Below, one piece after another: positions 13,729-21,171 of a stretch of 29,337 nucleotides of DNA. The notes under the pieces were generated by a model. It did not search any database, had not been told where the DNA came from, and saw nothing but the letters and a program-made list of their open reading frames with translations. Source of the stretch: CAYFVR01 sp964346545 (GTDB taxonomy: Bacteria; Desulfobacterota; Desulfobacteria; Desulfobacterales; Desulfococcaceae). The stretch is from the NCBI GenBank assembly GCA_964346545.1, contig CAYFVR010000016.1, forward strand, positions 1 to 29,337, written 5' to 3'. The position numbers were made by a program, and so were the translations under genes. Numbering within the stretch: position 1 is the stretch's first letter; every line of letters starts with the position of its first letter.

Positions 13729-14327
13729 CCGCGGGACTCGGGGGCGGAGACTCGAGCCCGACGGTTGACCGGGAATGGCGGGACACGCGGGTCGTGGCCG
13801 TGGTCAATACCGCGGCGGGTTTTTTTCAAGGCGATCCCCAGGCCGAGGGCATGATCCGCCCCGTGGATCTGTCGGAGGTCAACGGCCGTTTTTTTCTCCA
13901 CAACGCCGCCCTGGGCATTCATCCCCATGCGGTGGAGCGGCGGGAGCGGTACCGCCGGGAATGGGGAATCAACAAGGCCATCGCGGTCGGCTACGCCCTG
14001 CTGGAGGCGGTCTGGAAACCGCCCCTGCTGGAAGGCCATCTTCAGGCCCGGGAGCGGGCCGAGTTCATCCGGNNNNNNNNNNNNNNNNNNNNNNNNNNNN
14101 NNNNNNNNNNNNNNNNNNNNNNNNNNNNNNNNNNNNNNNNNNNNNNNNNNNNNNNNNNNNNNNNNNNNNNNNCCATCGACAGCCGGAAGAAAAAGCTGAA
14201 GGTGCTGCTGGACGGCGAGCTGGTCCGGATGAAGCCGCCCCTGGAATTTCGGGTGCGGCCGGGCCTGCTTCGGGCCTTGATTCCACCGTCCACCCGGAAG
14301 CCGCCCGCCGCGGCGGAGGTGAAGTAG
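13725..14327 (+). CDS. Diacylglycerol/lipid-kinase-family remnant lacking the catalytic region (gap inside)
   Basis: The visible protein matches two separate parts of the DAGK-type lipid kinase family. VVAVVNTAAG resembles the very N-terminal strand. The stretch PVDLSEVNGRFFLHNAALGIHPHAVERRE is the family's central segment, and SRKKKLKVLLDGELVRMKPPLEFRVRPGLLRALIP is its C-terminal beta-sandwich. Between VVNTAAG and PVDLSEVNG only about 15 residues remain, where intact members have ~85-100, including the ATP-binding GGDGT motif and the PLGTLN motif; neither is present. The 100-N gap removes a further stretch, probably ~100 residues. The only plausible start near the N-terminus is TTG 13725, overlapping the dtd stop. 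This is either a decayed or internally deleted gene, or a misassembly near the gap. Confidence 0.6.
   Translation: MTAGLGGGDSSPTVDREWRDTRVVAVVNTAAGFFQGDPQAEGMIRPVDLSEVNGRFFLHNAALGIHPHAVERRERYRREWGINKAIAVGYALLEAVWKPPLLEGHLQARERAEFIRXXXXXXXXXXXXXXXXXXXXXXXXXXXXXXXXXXIDSRKKKLKVLLDGELVRMKPPLEFRVRPGLLRALIPPSTRKPPAAAEVK
14073..14172. other. Assembly gap of 100 N inside the lipid-kinase-family gene
   Basis: A run of exactly 100 N, a placeholder of unknown true size. Flanking family homology suggests roughly 300 bp of coding sequence is absent. Confidence 0.97.
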
Positions 14328-14398
14328 CCGGTCGCCGCTCCGGCGTCCCGATTCCGGAACTTTTTTCTTTGCACTTCCCCTTTGCTGGAGGCTCCGCC

Positions 14399-15241
14399 AT
14401 GCAGGAAATCATCGCGGTCATTTTTGATTTTGACGACACGCTGGCCCCGGACAGCACGTCGGGATATCTGGATCGGATGGGCGTGGCGGTGCCGGATTTC
14501 TGGCGGGACGAAGTGCAGCCGCTGTTGGACGACGACTGGGACCCGGTCCCGGCCTACCTTTATAAAATGATCGAGGTCTCCCGGAACGGGCCGCGTCCCT
14601 TTACCCAATCGAGTTTCGAGGACTGGGGTCGGCGAATGGCCCTTCACCCCGGCGTGGAAACCATTTTTGATCGGCTCCGCGACTATGCCCGGGAACTCAA
14701 TCCTCGGCTGGTGGTGGAGTTTTACCTGATCAGCAGCGGCATCGGCGAGGTGCTGCGCCAAACCCGGATCGCGGGGGAATTCAGCGATATCTGGGCGTCG
14801 GATTTCCACTACGACGAATCGGGACGAATTGCCTTTCCCAAGAAAATCGTCAGCTTTACCGACAAAACCCGGTACATTTTTCAGATTCAGAAGGGGATTT
14901 TCGGAAAGCGCGGGCGGGGACGGCCCTTCGAGGTGAACCGGAAATTTCAGAAGCGGGACATTCGGGTGCCGCTGGATCAGATGATCGTGGTGGGGGATGG
15001 ATTTACCGACATCCCCTGTTTTTCCCTGGTGAAAAAGGCCGGCGGCGTGGCCATCGGCGTGTTCGACCAGGAAAACCGGGAAAAATGGGGCCGGGCCTGG
15101 GGATTCATCGAAGACGGCCGGGTGTCCAATCTGGTCCCGGCCGACTACGGCGAGAAATCGGCCCTGACCACCTCCCTGATGATGGCGCTCCAAAGCTTGG
15201 CCAACCGGGTGTCGCTGCGGGCGCAGACGTATCAGGGATGA
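14399..15241 (+). CDS. HAD-superfamily hydrolase
   Basis: A 280-aa cytoplasmic phosphatase-like protein. HAD motif I is IFDFDDTLAP (residues ~8-17, nucleophile Asp in DFDDT). Motif II is the Ser-containing YLISSGIGEVL strand. A basic stretch, PKKIVSFTDKTRYIFQIQKG, supplies the motif III Lys. Motif IV is IVVGDGFTDIPCFSLV (acidic GDGFTD pair). A cap-like insertion lies between motifs I and II. The tail (PADYGEKSALTTSLMMALQSL) is helical. A GGAGG site precedes the ATG at 14399. The natural substrate is not predictable; the overall pattern resembles phosphoserine-phosphatase-like HADs. It is convergent with the PH-domain gene, the two stops lying only 7 bp apart. Confidence 0.85.
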   Translation: MQEIIAVIFDFDDTLAPDSTSGYLDRMGVAVPDFWRDEVQPLLDDDWDPVPAYLYKMIEVSRNGPRPFTQSSFEDWGRRMALHPGVETIFDRLRDYARELNPRLVVEFYLISSGIGEVLRQTRIAGEFSDIWASDFHYDESGRIAFPKKIVSFTDKTRYIFQIQKGIFGKRGRGRPFEVNRKFQKRDIRVPLDQMIVVGDGFTDIPCFSLVKKAGGVAIGVFDQENREKWGRAWGFIEDGRVSNLVPADYGEKSALTTSLMMALQSLANRVSLRAQTYQG

Positions 15242-15248
15242 CGAGGCG

Positions 15249-15629
15249 TTATTTGGAGAAAATGCCCGTCGCCAGGGCCTTCTGCACCTCGACGATGTTG
15301 CTGCCTCGGCTGAACGTTTTCTGGATCGGCTCCTCGGTTCCGGAGATGAAAATTTTCAGCTCGGAGTCCATGTCGAAATGGCCGGCGGATTCGATGATGA
15401 AATGGGTGATGCTTTTGTAGGGGATGCAGTGGTACTCGATTTTTTTCCCGGTCATCCCCTGTTTGTCCACCAGGATCAGCCGACGGTTGGTAAAGATGAA
15501 CATGTCCCGGATCAGCTTGTACGCCCGTTCAATGGTTTCGCCTTCGGCCATCAGCGCGCCGAGGTTTTCCTCCACGTCTTCCACGTCCACTTCGGATACG
15601 TTGCCCAGCAGGCCGGAAAAAAGTCCCAT
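15249..15629 (-). CDS. Bacterial PH-domain protein (bPH, DUF1696-like)
   Basis: A 126-aa protein made of one bacterial PH-like beta-barrel (family PF08000 type). After a short helical lead (MGLFSGLLGNVSEVDVEDVEENLG) come ERAYKLIRDMFIFTNRRLILVDKQGMTGKKIEYHCIPYKSITHFIIESAGHFD and the strand ELKIFISG, the family's core. Single-domain members form ring-like oligomers in structural work; their cellular role is unclear. The ATG at 15629 is preceded on the minus strand by TTGGAGAAAACC, better than the frame-open ATG at 15689. It is divergent from the Cys-rich protein, with ~58 bp between the starts, which would have to hold both promoters. Confidence 0.85.
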   Translation of the reverse strand: MGLFSGLLGNVSEVDVEDVEENLGALMAEGETIERAYKLIRDMFIFTNRRLILVDKQGMTGKKIEYHCIPYKSITHFIIESAGHFDMDSELKIFISGTEEPIQKTFSRGSNIVEVQKALATGIFSK

Positions 15630-15687
15630 GGTTTTCTCCAATTCTTGGGTTGGGGCGGCCGACCGCCCGGAAATTTGTCGAGGTTCC

Positions 15688-16551
15688 ATGATCGACCATC
15701 CTCTTGATTCTCATACCCCCGGCGGCGTTTATCTCTGCCAGGTTTCCGAAACCGTTTCCTGTGGCGCATGCTGCGGGTTGTACAACGTGGCCGATCCGTC
15801 CCGGCCCGCCCTGCACCGGTTGCTGGCCCGGCGCACGGAGCGGTTCTCCCGGGCGCCCCGAACCGTGGACGCCATCACCGATTTCGAGGCGGAAATCCGG
15901 GCCGCCGAACCGGCGGAGCGGCCCCTGCCGGAATATCATCACTGCGCCTTTATCGGTCTCATCGGCCACAACCGGTCCCGGGTCGGCTGCCTTCTCCATC
16001 CCTTGGCGGACGGAAACAACGGGCTCGATTTTCGCGGGCTCAGCTTTTACGGCGGGATGGCCTGCAACGGCTATTTCTGCCCGAGCTGCCGGGAGATGCC
16101 CGCCCGGATCAAGCGGAGCGTTCGCGCGGCCGCCGACGACTGGCATTTGTACGGCATGGTGATCACCGAGAGCCGGCTGCTGACCGGCCTGGTGGCGGCC
16201 GCCGAATCCCGGGCCAACCGGCGGCTCGATCCCGCCATGCTGTCCGCCGACCCCGCCGCGGCCGATGCCTTTCGGAATCTGCTCGCGTTGAAACGGGACT
16301 GGCCCTTTCGAACCGATCCCGCCCAATCCATCCATTATTTTTTTAAAGACGGCCTCTATCCTCGGCCTTCGATTGATCCGACCCGCCCGGGCTCGACGCC
16401 CGCGGAATGGACCCCGTTGCTTTCGGAATTGGGCGGCGATTGGTCGGCGGCCCACGCCATTCCGGAAGCGGAATCCCGGATCGCCGCCGCCGTGGATCGT
16501 TTCGCGGCGGAACTCCGGCGCATGGCGGCGGCCGTTCCCCAAGGGGCCTGA
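15688..16551 (+). CDS. Cys-rich protein of unknown function, YkgJ-like CxxCC cluster
   Basis: A 287-aa cytoplasmic protein with nine Cys in the first half: C17, C25, C28, C29, C86, C101, C126, C131 and C134. The CGACC group followed by spaced HHCAF, RVGCLLHP and MACNGYFCPSC resembles the metal or Fe-S binding pattern of the YkgJ / Zn-or-Fe chelating family, but the spacing is longer than usual. The second half is Ala/Arg-rich, helical and Cys-free. ATG 15688 follows gaggttcc; upstream codons in this frame lie antisense to the PH gene and are not real. The stop is followed by 168 bp of GC-rich spacer before the convergent manC. I recognise the pattern but not the specific family; a redox or metal-binding role is inference. 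Confidence 0.6.
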   Translation: MIDHPLDSHTPGGVYLCQVSETVSCGACCGLYNVADPSRPALHRLLARRTERFSRAPRTVDAITDFEAEIRAAEPAERPLPEYHHCAFIGLIGHNRSRVGCLLHPLADGNNGLDFRGLSFYGGMACNGYFCPSCREMPARIKRSVRAAADDWHLYGMVITESRLLTGLVAAAESRANRRLDPAMLSADPAAADAFRNLLALKRDWPFRTDPAQSIHYFFKDGLYPRPSIDPTRPGSTPAEWTPLLSELGGDWSAAHAIPEAESRIAAAVDRFAAELRRMAAAVPQGA

Positions 16552-16719
16552 ACCGATGGGGGCGGGTCGGTTCGATGGGGAGGCGATTCGGATCGATTCC
16601 GGATGGCCTCCGGCGGTTTTCGGGCCCGTTTCCGCCGGGCGCCCCTTCCCGGTCGGGAATCTTGCGTTTCCAGAGCGGATCGCCCCGTTTTGCGCTTTCG
16701 ACTCGCGCCGCCGCCGAAA

Positions 16720-18150
16720 TCAGGGGGCGTAGGTTTCCTCCAGCCGTTCGATGTCGTCCTCGCCCAGGTAGCCGCCGGACTGGACTTCGATGACTTCCAG
16801 CGGAATTTTTCCGGGGTTGGTCAGCCGGTGCGGTTCGCCCTGGGGAATGTAGGTGGAATTGTCCTCCTGGAGGATGGTCTCCTGCTCGCCTCGGTGGACC
16901 AGCGCCGTGCCTCGCACCACGATCCAGTGTTCGGCCCGGTTGTAATGTTTTTGCAGGCTCACCGTGGCGCCGGGCTTCACCGTCACCCGGTTGACCCGGA
17001 ACCGCTCGCTCACCGCCAGCGTCTCCGACGATCCCCACGGGCTGTAGGCGGTTTTGTGGCCGATCGCCTCGTGCCGTCGTCCCGCCTTCAGCGCCTCCAC
17101 GATTCGTTTCACCTCCTGCACCCGGTCCCGGGGAGAAATGAGCACCGCGTCGGCGGTTTCCACCACGATGTGGTTGGAAAGGCCCACCGCCGCCACCAGC
17201 CGGGACGAGGCGTGGAGATAGCTATCCTTCACGTCGTGAAGCAGCACGTCGCCCCGCACCACGTTGGCGTCCCCGTTCTTTTCGCCCACCTGCCAGAGCG
17301 CCTCCCAGGAGCCCAGGTCGTTCCAGCCCGCCGAAAGCGGGACCATGGCCCCCTTTTCCGTGTGTTCCATGACGGCGTAGTCGATGGAATCGCTGGGGCA
17401 TGCGTCGAAGGCGACCGGGTCCAGGCGGAAGAAGTCGAGGTCGGCCTGGCCTTCCACCAAGGCGGTTCGGCAGGCGGAGACGATTTCCGGCGCGAAGCTT
17501 TCCATTTCCGAGAGCACCTCCGATGCCCGGAACAGGAACATTCCGCTGTTCCAGCAATACTCGCCGGATGCCAGGTATTCCTTGGCGGTGTCGAGATCCG
17601 GCTTTTCCACGAAACGGCGGATGGCGGAGGCCTCGGCCGTCGTTTCCGCCGTCGTTTTCGCGGTCAGGGTCTCGCCCTTTTGGATGTAGCCGTATCCGGT
17701 TTCCGGGGCTTCCGGCACGATGCCGAAGGTGATCAGGCGGCCGGCCTCGGCGAAGGCCGCGCCGGTTTCCAGGGCGGCGTGGAGGGCGGCCTCGTCCTGG
17801 ATGAAATGGTCGGCGGGCAGGACCAGCAGGCCGGGGTCCTCGTCGTTGGAGCGGGCCCACAGGGCGGCCACGGCCACGGCCGGGGCGGTGTTGCGGCCCA
17901 TGGGTTCCAGGATGATGGCGCCGGCGTCCTTTCCGATGGTTCGAAGCTGTTCGGCCACCATGAACCGGTGGTTTTCGTTGCAGATGACGATGGGATCGCC
18001 GATGCCCCGGAAGCCGTCCAGCCGGAGCAGGGTGTCTTGCAGCATGGTTCGATCGCCGGTGAGTTCCAGCAGTTGCTTGGGATACAGTTCCCGGGAAAGG
18101 GGCCAGAGTCGGGTGCCGGACCCGCCGGCCAGAATGACGGGATAAATCAT
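16720..18150 (-). CDS. manC: Mannose-1-phosphate guanylyltransferase / mannose-6-phosphate isomerase
   Basis: A 476-aa bifunctional enzyme making GDP-mannose for surface polysaccharides. The N-terminal nucleotidyltransferase has the pyrophosphorylase signature LAGGSGTRLWPLSR (residues 7-20) with PKQ downstream, EPMGRNTAPA, VLPADHFI, TGYGYIQ, RFVEKPD and YCWNSGMFLF. The C-terminal cupin-type isomerase has RFRVNRVTVKPGATVSLQKH, HWIVVRGTALV and YIPQGEPHRLTN, with the metal-binding Gln/His/Glu/His positions present. Full family length. The ATG at 18150 is preceded by GAGGAT. It is the last gene of a minus-strand series after the GT2 enzyme and SAT/APS kinase, with 61 bp holding a perfect palindrome between it and the SAT stop. 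The context points to capsule, LPS or exopolysaccharide precursor supply. Confidence 0.95.
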   Translation of the reverse strand: MIYPVILAGGSGTRLWPLSRELYPKQLLELTGDRTMLQDTLLRLDGFRGIGDPIVICNENHRFMVAEQLRTIGKDAGAIILEPMGRNTAPAVAVAALWARSNDEDPGLLVLPADHFIQDEAALHAALETGAAFAEAGRLITFGIVPEAPETGYGYIQKGETLTAKTTAETTAEASAIRRFVEKPDLDTAKEYLASGEYCWNSGMFLFRASEVLSEMESFAPEIVSACRTALVEGQADLDFFRLDPVAFDACPSDSIDYAVMEHTEKGAMVPLSAGWNDLGSWEALWQVGEKNGDANVVRGDVLLHDVKDSYLHASSRLVAAVGLSNHIVVETADAVLISPRDRVQEVKRIVEALKAGRRHEAIGHKTAYSPWGSSETLAVSERFRVNRVTVKPGATVSLQKHYNRAEHWIVVRGTALVHRGEQETILQEDNSTYIPQGEPHRLTNPGKIPLEVIEVQSGGYLGEDDIERLEETYAP

Positions 18151-18184
18151 GATCCATCCTCGCGGGGTTCGAAATGGTGGAAGC

Positions 18185-18204
18185 GCCGCCGCGGCCGCGG
18201 CGGC
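18185..18204. repeat. Perfect 20-bp GC palindrome between the SAT/APS kinase and manC genes
   Basis: The sequence gccgccgcggccgcggcggc reads the same on both strands. In RNA it would form a loopless or short-loop hairpin upstream of the manC ribosome site. No T tract follows on the minus strand, so it is more likely an mRNA-stability or processing element, or a protein-binding site, than a terminator. Confidence 0.5.
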
Positions 18205-18211
18205 ACCAATG

Positions 18212-19921
18212 TCAGATGTAGTCTTTCTCGCTCAGGAAAAAGAGGACGTTTTTGACGGATTCGTTGGGCGTCATGGTGGAGGTGTCGATGCGCACCTCGG
18301 GGTTCATCGGCGTCTCGTAGGGATCGTCCACGCCGGTGAAGCCTTTGATCAGTCCGGCCCGGGCCTTGGCGTACATGCCTTTCCGGTCCCGTTGTTCGCA
18401 GACCTCAAGCGGCGTGGAGATGTGGACCTCCACGAATCCGCCGTAGGCCTCGATGGTGGATCGGATTTCCGAGCGGGTGGCGGCGTAGGGGGCGATGGGG
18501 GCGCAGATGGCGATGCCCCGGTTTTTGGTGATTTCGCTGGCCACGAAGCCGATGCGCCGCACGTTGACGTCCCGGTGTTCCCGGCTGAAATTCAGCTCCC
18601 GGGAGAGATTGCGTCGCACGATGTCGCCGTCCAGCAGGGTCACGGGCCGGTCGCCCATCTCCAGAAACCGGGAATAGAGAATCCGGGCGAGGGTCGATTT
18701 CCCGGCGCCGGAAAGGCCGGTGAAAAAAACGGTGAGCCCCTGCCGGCGGGGCGGGGGATAGGAACGCTGAAGTTCCGCGACCACTTCCGGGAAGGTGGCC
18801 CAGTCGGGGATGCGCCGGCCGGTGCGGATGCGATTGCGCACGTCGAATCCGGAAAAGGAGATGGCCTGGCTTCCCGGCGGCACGGCGTCGGCGAAGCGGA
18901 ATTCGTCCTCGAAGGGAAGGTAGACCATTTCCGGATAGGCCAGAATTTCGATGCCGATTTCCTCGGCGGCGGCTTTGGCGGTTTCCTGGGACTCCTCGGG
19001 CGCGTAAAACGGCTCTCCTTCCGCGGTAAGACCGGGATTGGCGTGATGGGGACCGACGATGAAATGGGTGCAGCCGTAGTTTTTGGCGATGATGGCGTGG
19101 AGCAGGGCGTCCCGGGGGCCGGCCATCCGCCCCGCCAGGGGCAGCAGGTTCAGCAGATGGGTGTCCGGCGGGTACTTTTTCATCACCTCCCGGTAGCAGC
19201 GAATTCGGGTGTAATGGTCGAAGTCGCCCGGATGGGTGATGCCGGCCGTGGGCAGAATGAGCAGGTTGGCCTCCGCGTCCCGCATGGCCCGCCGGGTCAT
19301 TTCGAACTGGGGACGATGGATGGGATTCCGGGTTTGAAATCCGACCATCCGCTCCCAGCCCAGCTTCCGGCAAAGCGCCCGGATTTCGGCGGGGCTGTGG
19401 CGGAGCTGCTGGAAGTCGTAGTGGGGCGGCAGATGGATCACCTCCAGCCGGCCGCCCACGTAGTGGTCTCCCGTCGCGTGGAACAGGTGGCGGACCCCCG
19501 GATGCCCTTCGTCCAGGGCGCCGAAGACCTGGCGCGCCTCCTTTTCCCGCTCCACTTCCCAGATGTCCTCGATGTGCAGCACCGCCAGCAGAAATCCTTC
19601 GGGGTCCCGCAGGGCCGCCGACTGGCCGGCTTCCAGCCGCCGGGCCTGAAGATCGCTCACGTCCAGGCAGATCGGCATGGGCCAGAAGGCGCCGTCCTGT
19701 AGGCGCATTCGGTTCAAAACGGACTCGTAGTCCGCGTTGACCATGAATCCGGTCAGCGGCGAAAAGGCCCCGGTGGCGATCAGCTCCAGATCGCACATCT
19801 GCCGTTCGCTCAAGGCGATTTCGGGCAGGTTGTTGGCGAACGCCTTGAGCGTGGGAATGCGTTCCGGTTCGACCCGAACGTCAACGAGCGGGTCGGCGGG
19901 GTTCGCGGCGACATCGGTCAT
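18212..19921 (-). CDS. SAT/APS kinase fusion with altered sulfurylase motifs
   Basis: A 569-aa fusion. Residues ~1-390 match ATP sulfurylase (LERQ-like ALSERQMCDLELIATGAFSPLTGFM, QTRNPIHRP, AGPRDALLHAIIAKNYGCTHFIVG). Residues ~395-569 match APS kinase: P-loop GLSGAGKST (402-410, K408), LLDGDIVR, RRIGFVASEI, GIAICAPIAPY and the late IDTS, all intact. The sulfurylase half deviates at both nucleotide-binding signatures: the usual HRAH-type motif reads HRPQ, and the usual GRDHAGPG reads GPHHANPG. I checked both against the codons. APS made elsewhere could still be phosphorylated to PAPS by the C-terminal half, but sulfate activation by the N-terminal half is doubtful. Between the GT2 gene and manC, a role in sulfating a glycan is plausible but inferred. 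Confidence 0.9.
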   Translation of the reverse strand: MTDVAANPADPLVDVRVEPERIPTLKAFANNLPEIALSERQMCDLELIATGAFSPLTGFMVNADYESVLNRMRLQDGAFWPMPICLDVSDLQARRLEAGQSAALRDPEGFLLAVLHIEDIWEVEREKEARQVFGALDEGHPGVRHLFHATGDHYVGGRLEVIHLPPHYDFQQLRHSPAEIRALCRKLGWERMVGFQTRNPIHRPQFEMTRRAMRDAEANLLILPTAGITHPGDFDHYTRIRCYREVMKKYPPDTHLLNLLPLAGRMAGPRDALLHAIIAKNYGCTHFIVGPHHANPGLTAEGEPFYAPEESQETAKAAAEEIGIEILAYPEMVYLPFEDEFRFADAVPPGSQAISFSGFDVRNRIRTGRRIPDWATFPEVVAELQRSYPPPRRQGLTVFFTGLSGAGKSTLARILYSRFLEMGDRPVTLLDGDIVRRNLSRELNFSREHRDVNVRRIGFVASEITKNRGIAICAPIAPYAATRSEIRSTIEAYGGFVEVHISTPLEVCEQRDRKGMYAKARAGLIKGFTGVDDPYETPMNPEVRIDTSTMTPNESVKNVLFFLSEKDYI

Positions 19922-20054
19922 GGGAAAGCCTCCGAAAAGAAATCTGGGGACGGGCGCCCGGCGCGGGCGCGGGAAACGCTGTTGCGGGCCTCCGGCCGAA
20001 TGCCGGGAAGCGCGGGGACGAACAGGGGCTCTGTAATACGACGGGGCGGAAAGA

Positions 20055-20924
20055 TCAAGCCTCGGCTGGTTCCGTCGCCGACCCGGCGGGATTCCCCGGT
20101 TCTTGGCGCCGGGCCAGCGCCAGGAACCGGTCGGCCTCTTCGGTTCGACCGCGTTTTCGGCAGCCGGCCGCGTAAATTCGGCATTTTTCGGCCAAAACCT
20201 GGCGGGCCGCCTTTTCCTGGTCCGGGGAGAGGTCGCCCGCCTCCAGCAGCTTTTGGATGGCCCGGACCCGATATCGGTCCAGGCCCGCCATTCGGGAGAG
20301 CTGGTCTTCGTGGCCCCCGTGTTTGACGATGAGCGGCTTGTCCACGAGGTGGACCGGATGCCGTCGGGCCACCCGGAGCCAAAGGTCGTAGTCCTCGCAG
20401 GCCGGCAGGGATTCGTCGAAGAGGCCGATCTCGTCGAACAGGCTTCGGCGGACCATGACGGCCGACGGGCTGACCAGGCAGAGCGCCAGGGAGGGTTCGA
20501 AGATCATGCCGGATCGTTTTCGGTGCCGGCGGCGCGGGTTGACCCGAACCCCGTTCCGAACCCAAAGCTCTTCGGTCTGACAGATCCGCGCCTCGGGATG
20601 TTCGGCGAAAAAGGCGGCCTGGGTCGCCAGCTTTCCCGGCAGCCACCGGTCGTCGGAATCCAGAAAGGCGACGAGGATTCCGTTCGCGGCGGCGATTCCC
20701 CGGTTTCGGGCGGCGCTGACGCCCCGGTTGGTCTGGCGAAGCACCCGGATGCGGTCGCCGTATTCCGCCAGCAACGCCGGGGTTTCGTCGGTGGAGCCGT
20801 CGTCGATCACCAGCAGCTCGAAAGGGGCGTATTCCTGATCCAACACGGAATCGACGGCGTCCCGCAGGCTCCAGGCCCGATTGTGGGTGGGGATGACGAC
20901 GCTGACGGGCGGAGAAGCATTCAT
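20055..20924 (-). CDS. GT2-family glycosyltransferase
   Basis: A 289-aa GT-A fold transferase. The N-terminal VSVVIPTHNRAWSLRDAVDSVLDQ, the nucleotide-binding VIDDGSTDET and the metal-binding FLDSDDRW (DXD) are classical for family GT2. Then come FEPSLALCLVSPSAVMVRR, CEDYDLWLRVARRHPV (the ED catalytic-base motif) and a helical C-terminus ending in a short TPR-like stretch (EKAARQVLAEKCRIYAAGCRKRGRTEEADRFLALAR). No membrane segments. I took the ATG at 20924 because the fold begins there; the frame is open upstream but not family-like. It is the first gene of a minus-strand set with SAT/APS kinase (133 bp on) and ManC, consistent with surface polysaccharide assembly. Donor and acceptor are unknown. 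Confidence 0.9.
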   Translation of the reverse strand: MNASPPVSVVIPTHNRAWSLRDAVDSVLDQEYAPFELLVIDDGSTDETPALLAEYGDRIRVLRQTNRGVSAARNRGIAAANGILVAFLDSDDRWLPGKLATQAAFFAEHPEARICQTEELWVRNGVRVNPRRRHRKRSGMIFEPSLALCLVSPSAVMVRRSLFDEIGLFDESLPACEDYDLWLRVARRHPVHLVDKPLIVKHGGHEDQLSRMAGLDRYRVRAIQKLLEAGDLSPDQEKAARQVLAEKCRIYAAGCRKRGRTEEADRFLALARRQEPGNPAGSATEPAEA

Positions 20925-21171
20925 GTCGCTTTCTTTATCCGGCCCGGAGCCTGGATGCAAGTCCGCCGGACGCCCCCCTGGCCGCGGGGAGAGGGAAAGA
21001 CCGTTCCGGTTCGGAAAATGGATTTCAAAAACAGCGGCTTGCAAAATTGTTGCCTTCAAACTGGCGATTTGTTATTGAGGGATAAAGCGCCTTCAGATGT
21101 TTGACGGAACCCCAATTTCGCCGCGGCATTTTTCGAGAAGGTTGAACGGTTCATCAAAAAGGGAGGTTTGC

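Noticed and set aside
16610..16638. Hairpin ccggcgg/ccgccgg between the Cys-rich gene and manC as a terminator
   Set aside because: The 7-bp stem has a 15-nt loop and no T tract on either strand; in this GC-rich spacer it may be chance.
16603..18255. 550-aa plus-strand open frame opposite manC
   Set aside because: Antisense to conserved ManC sequence, with low-complexity composition and no domain.
18149..19702. 517-aa plus-strand open frame opposite the SAT/APS kinase
   Set aside because: Antisense to a conserved fusion enzyme; no recognisable motif or credible start.
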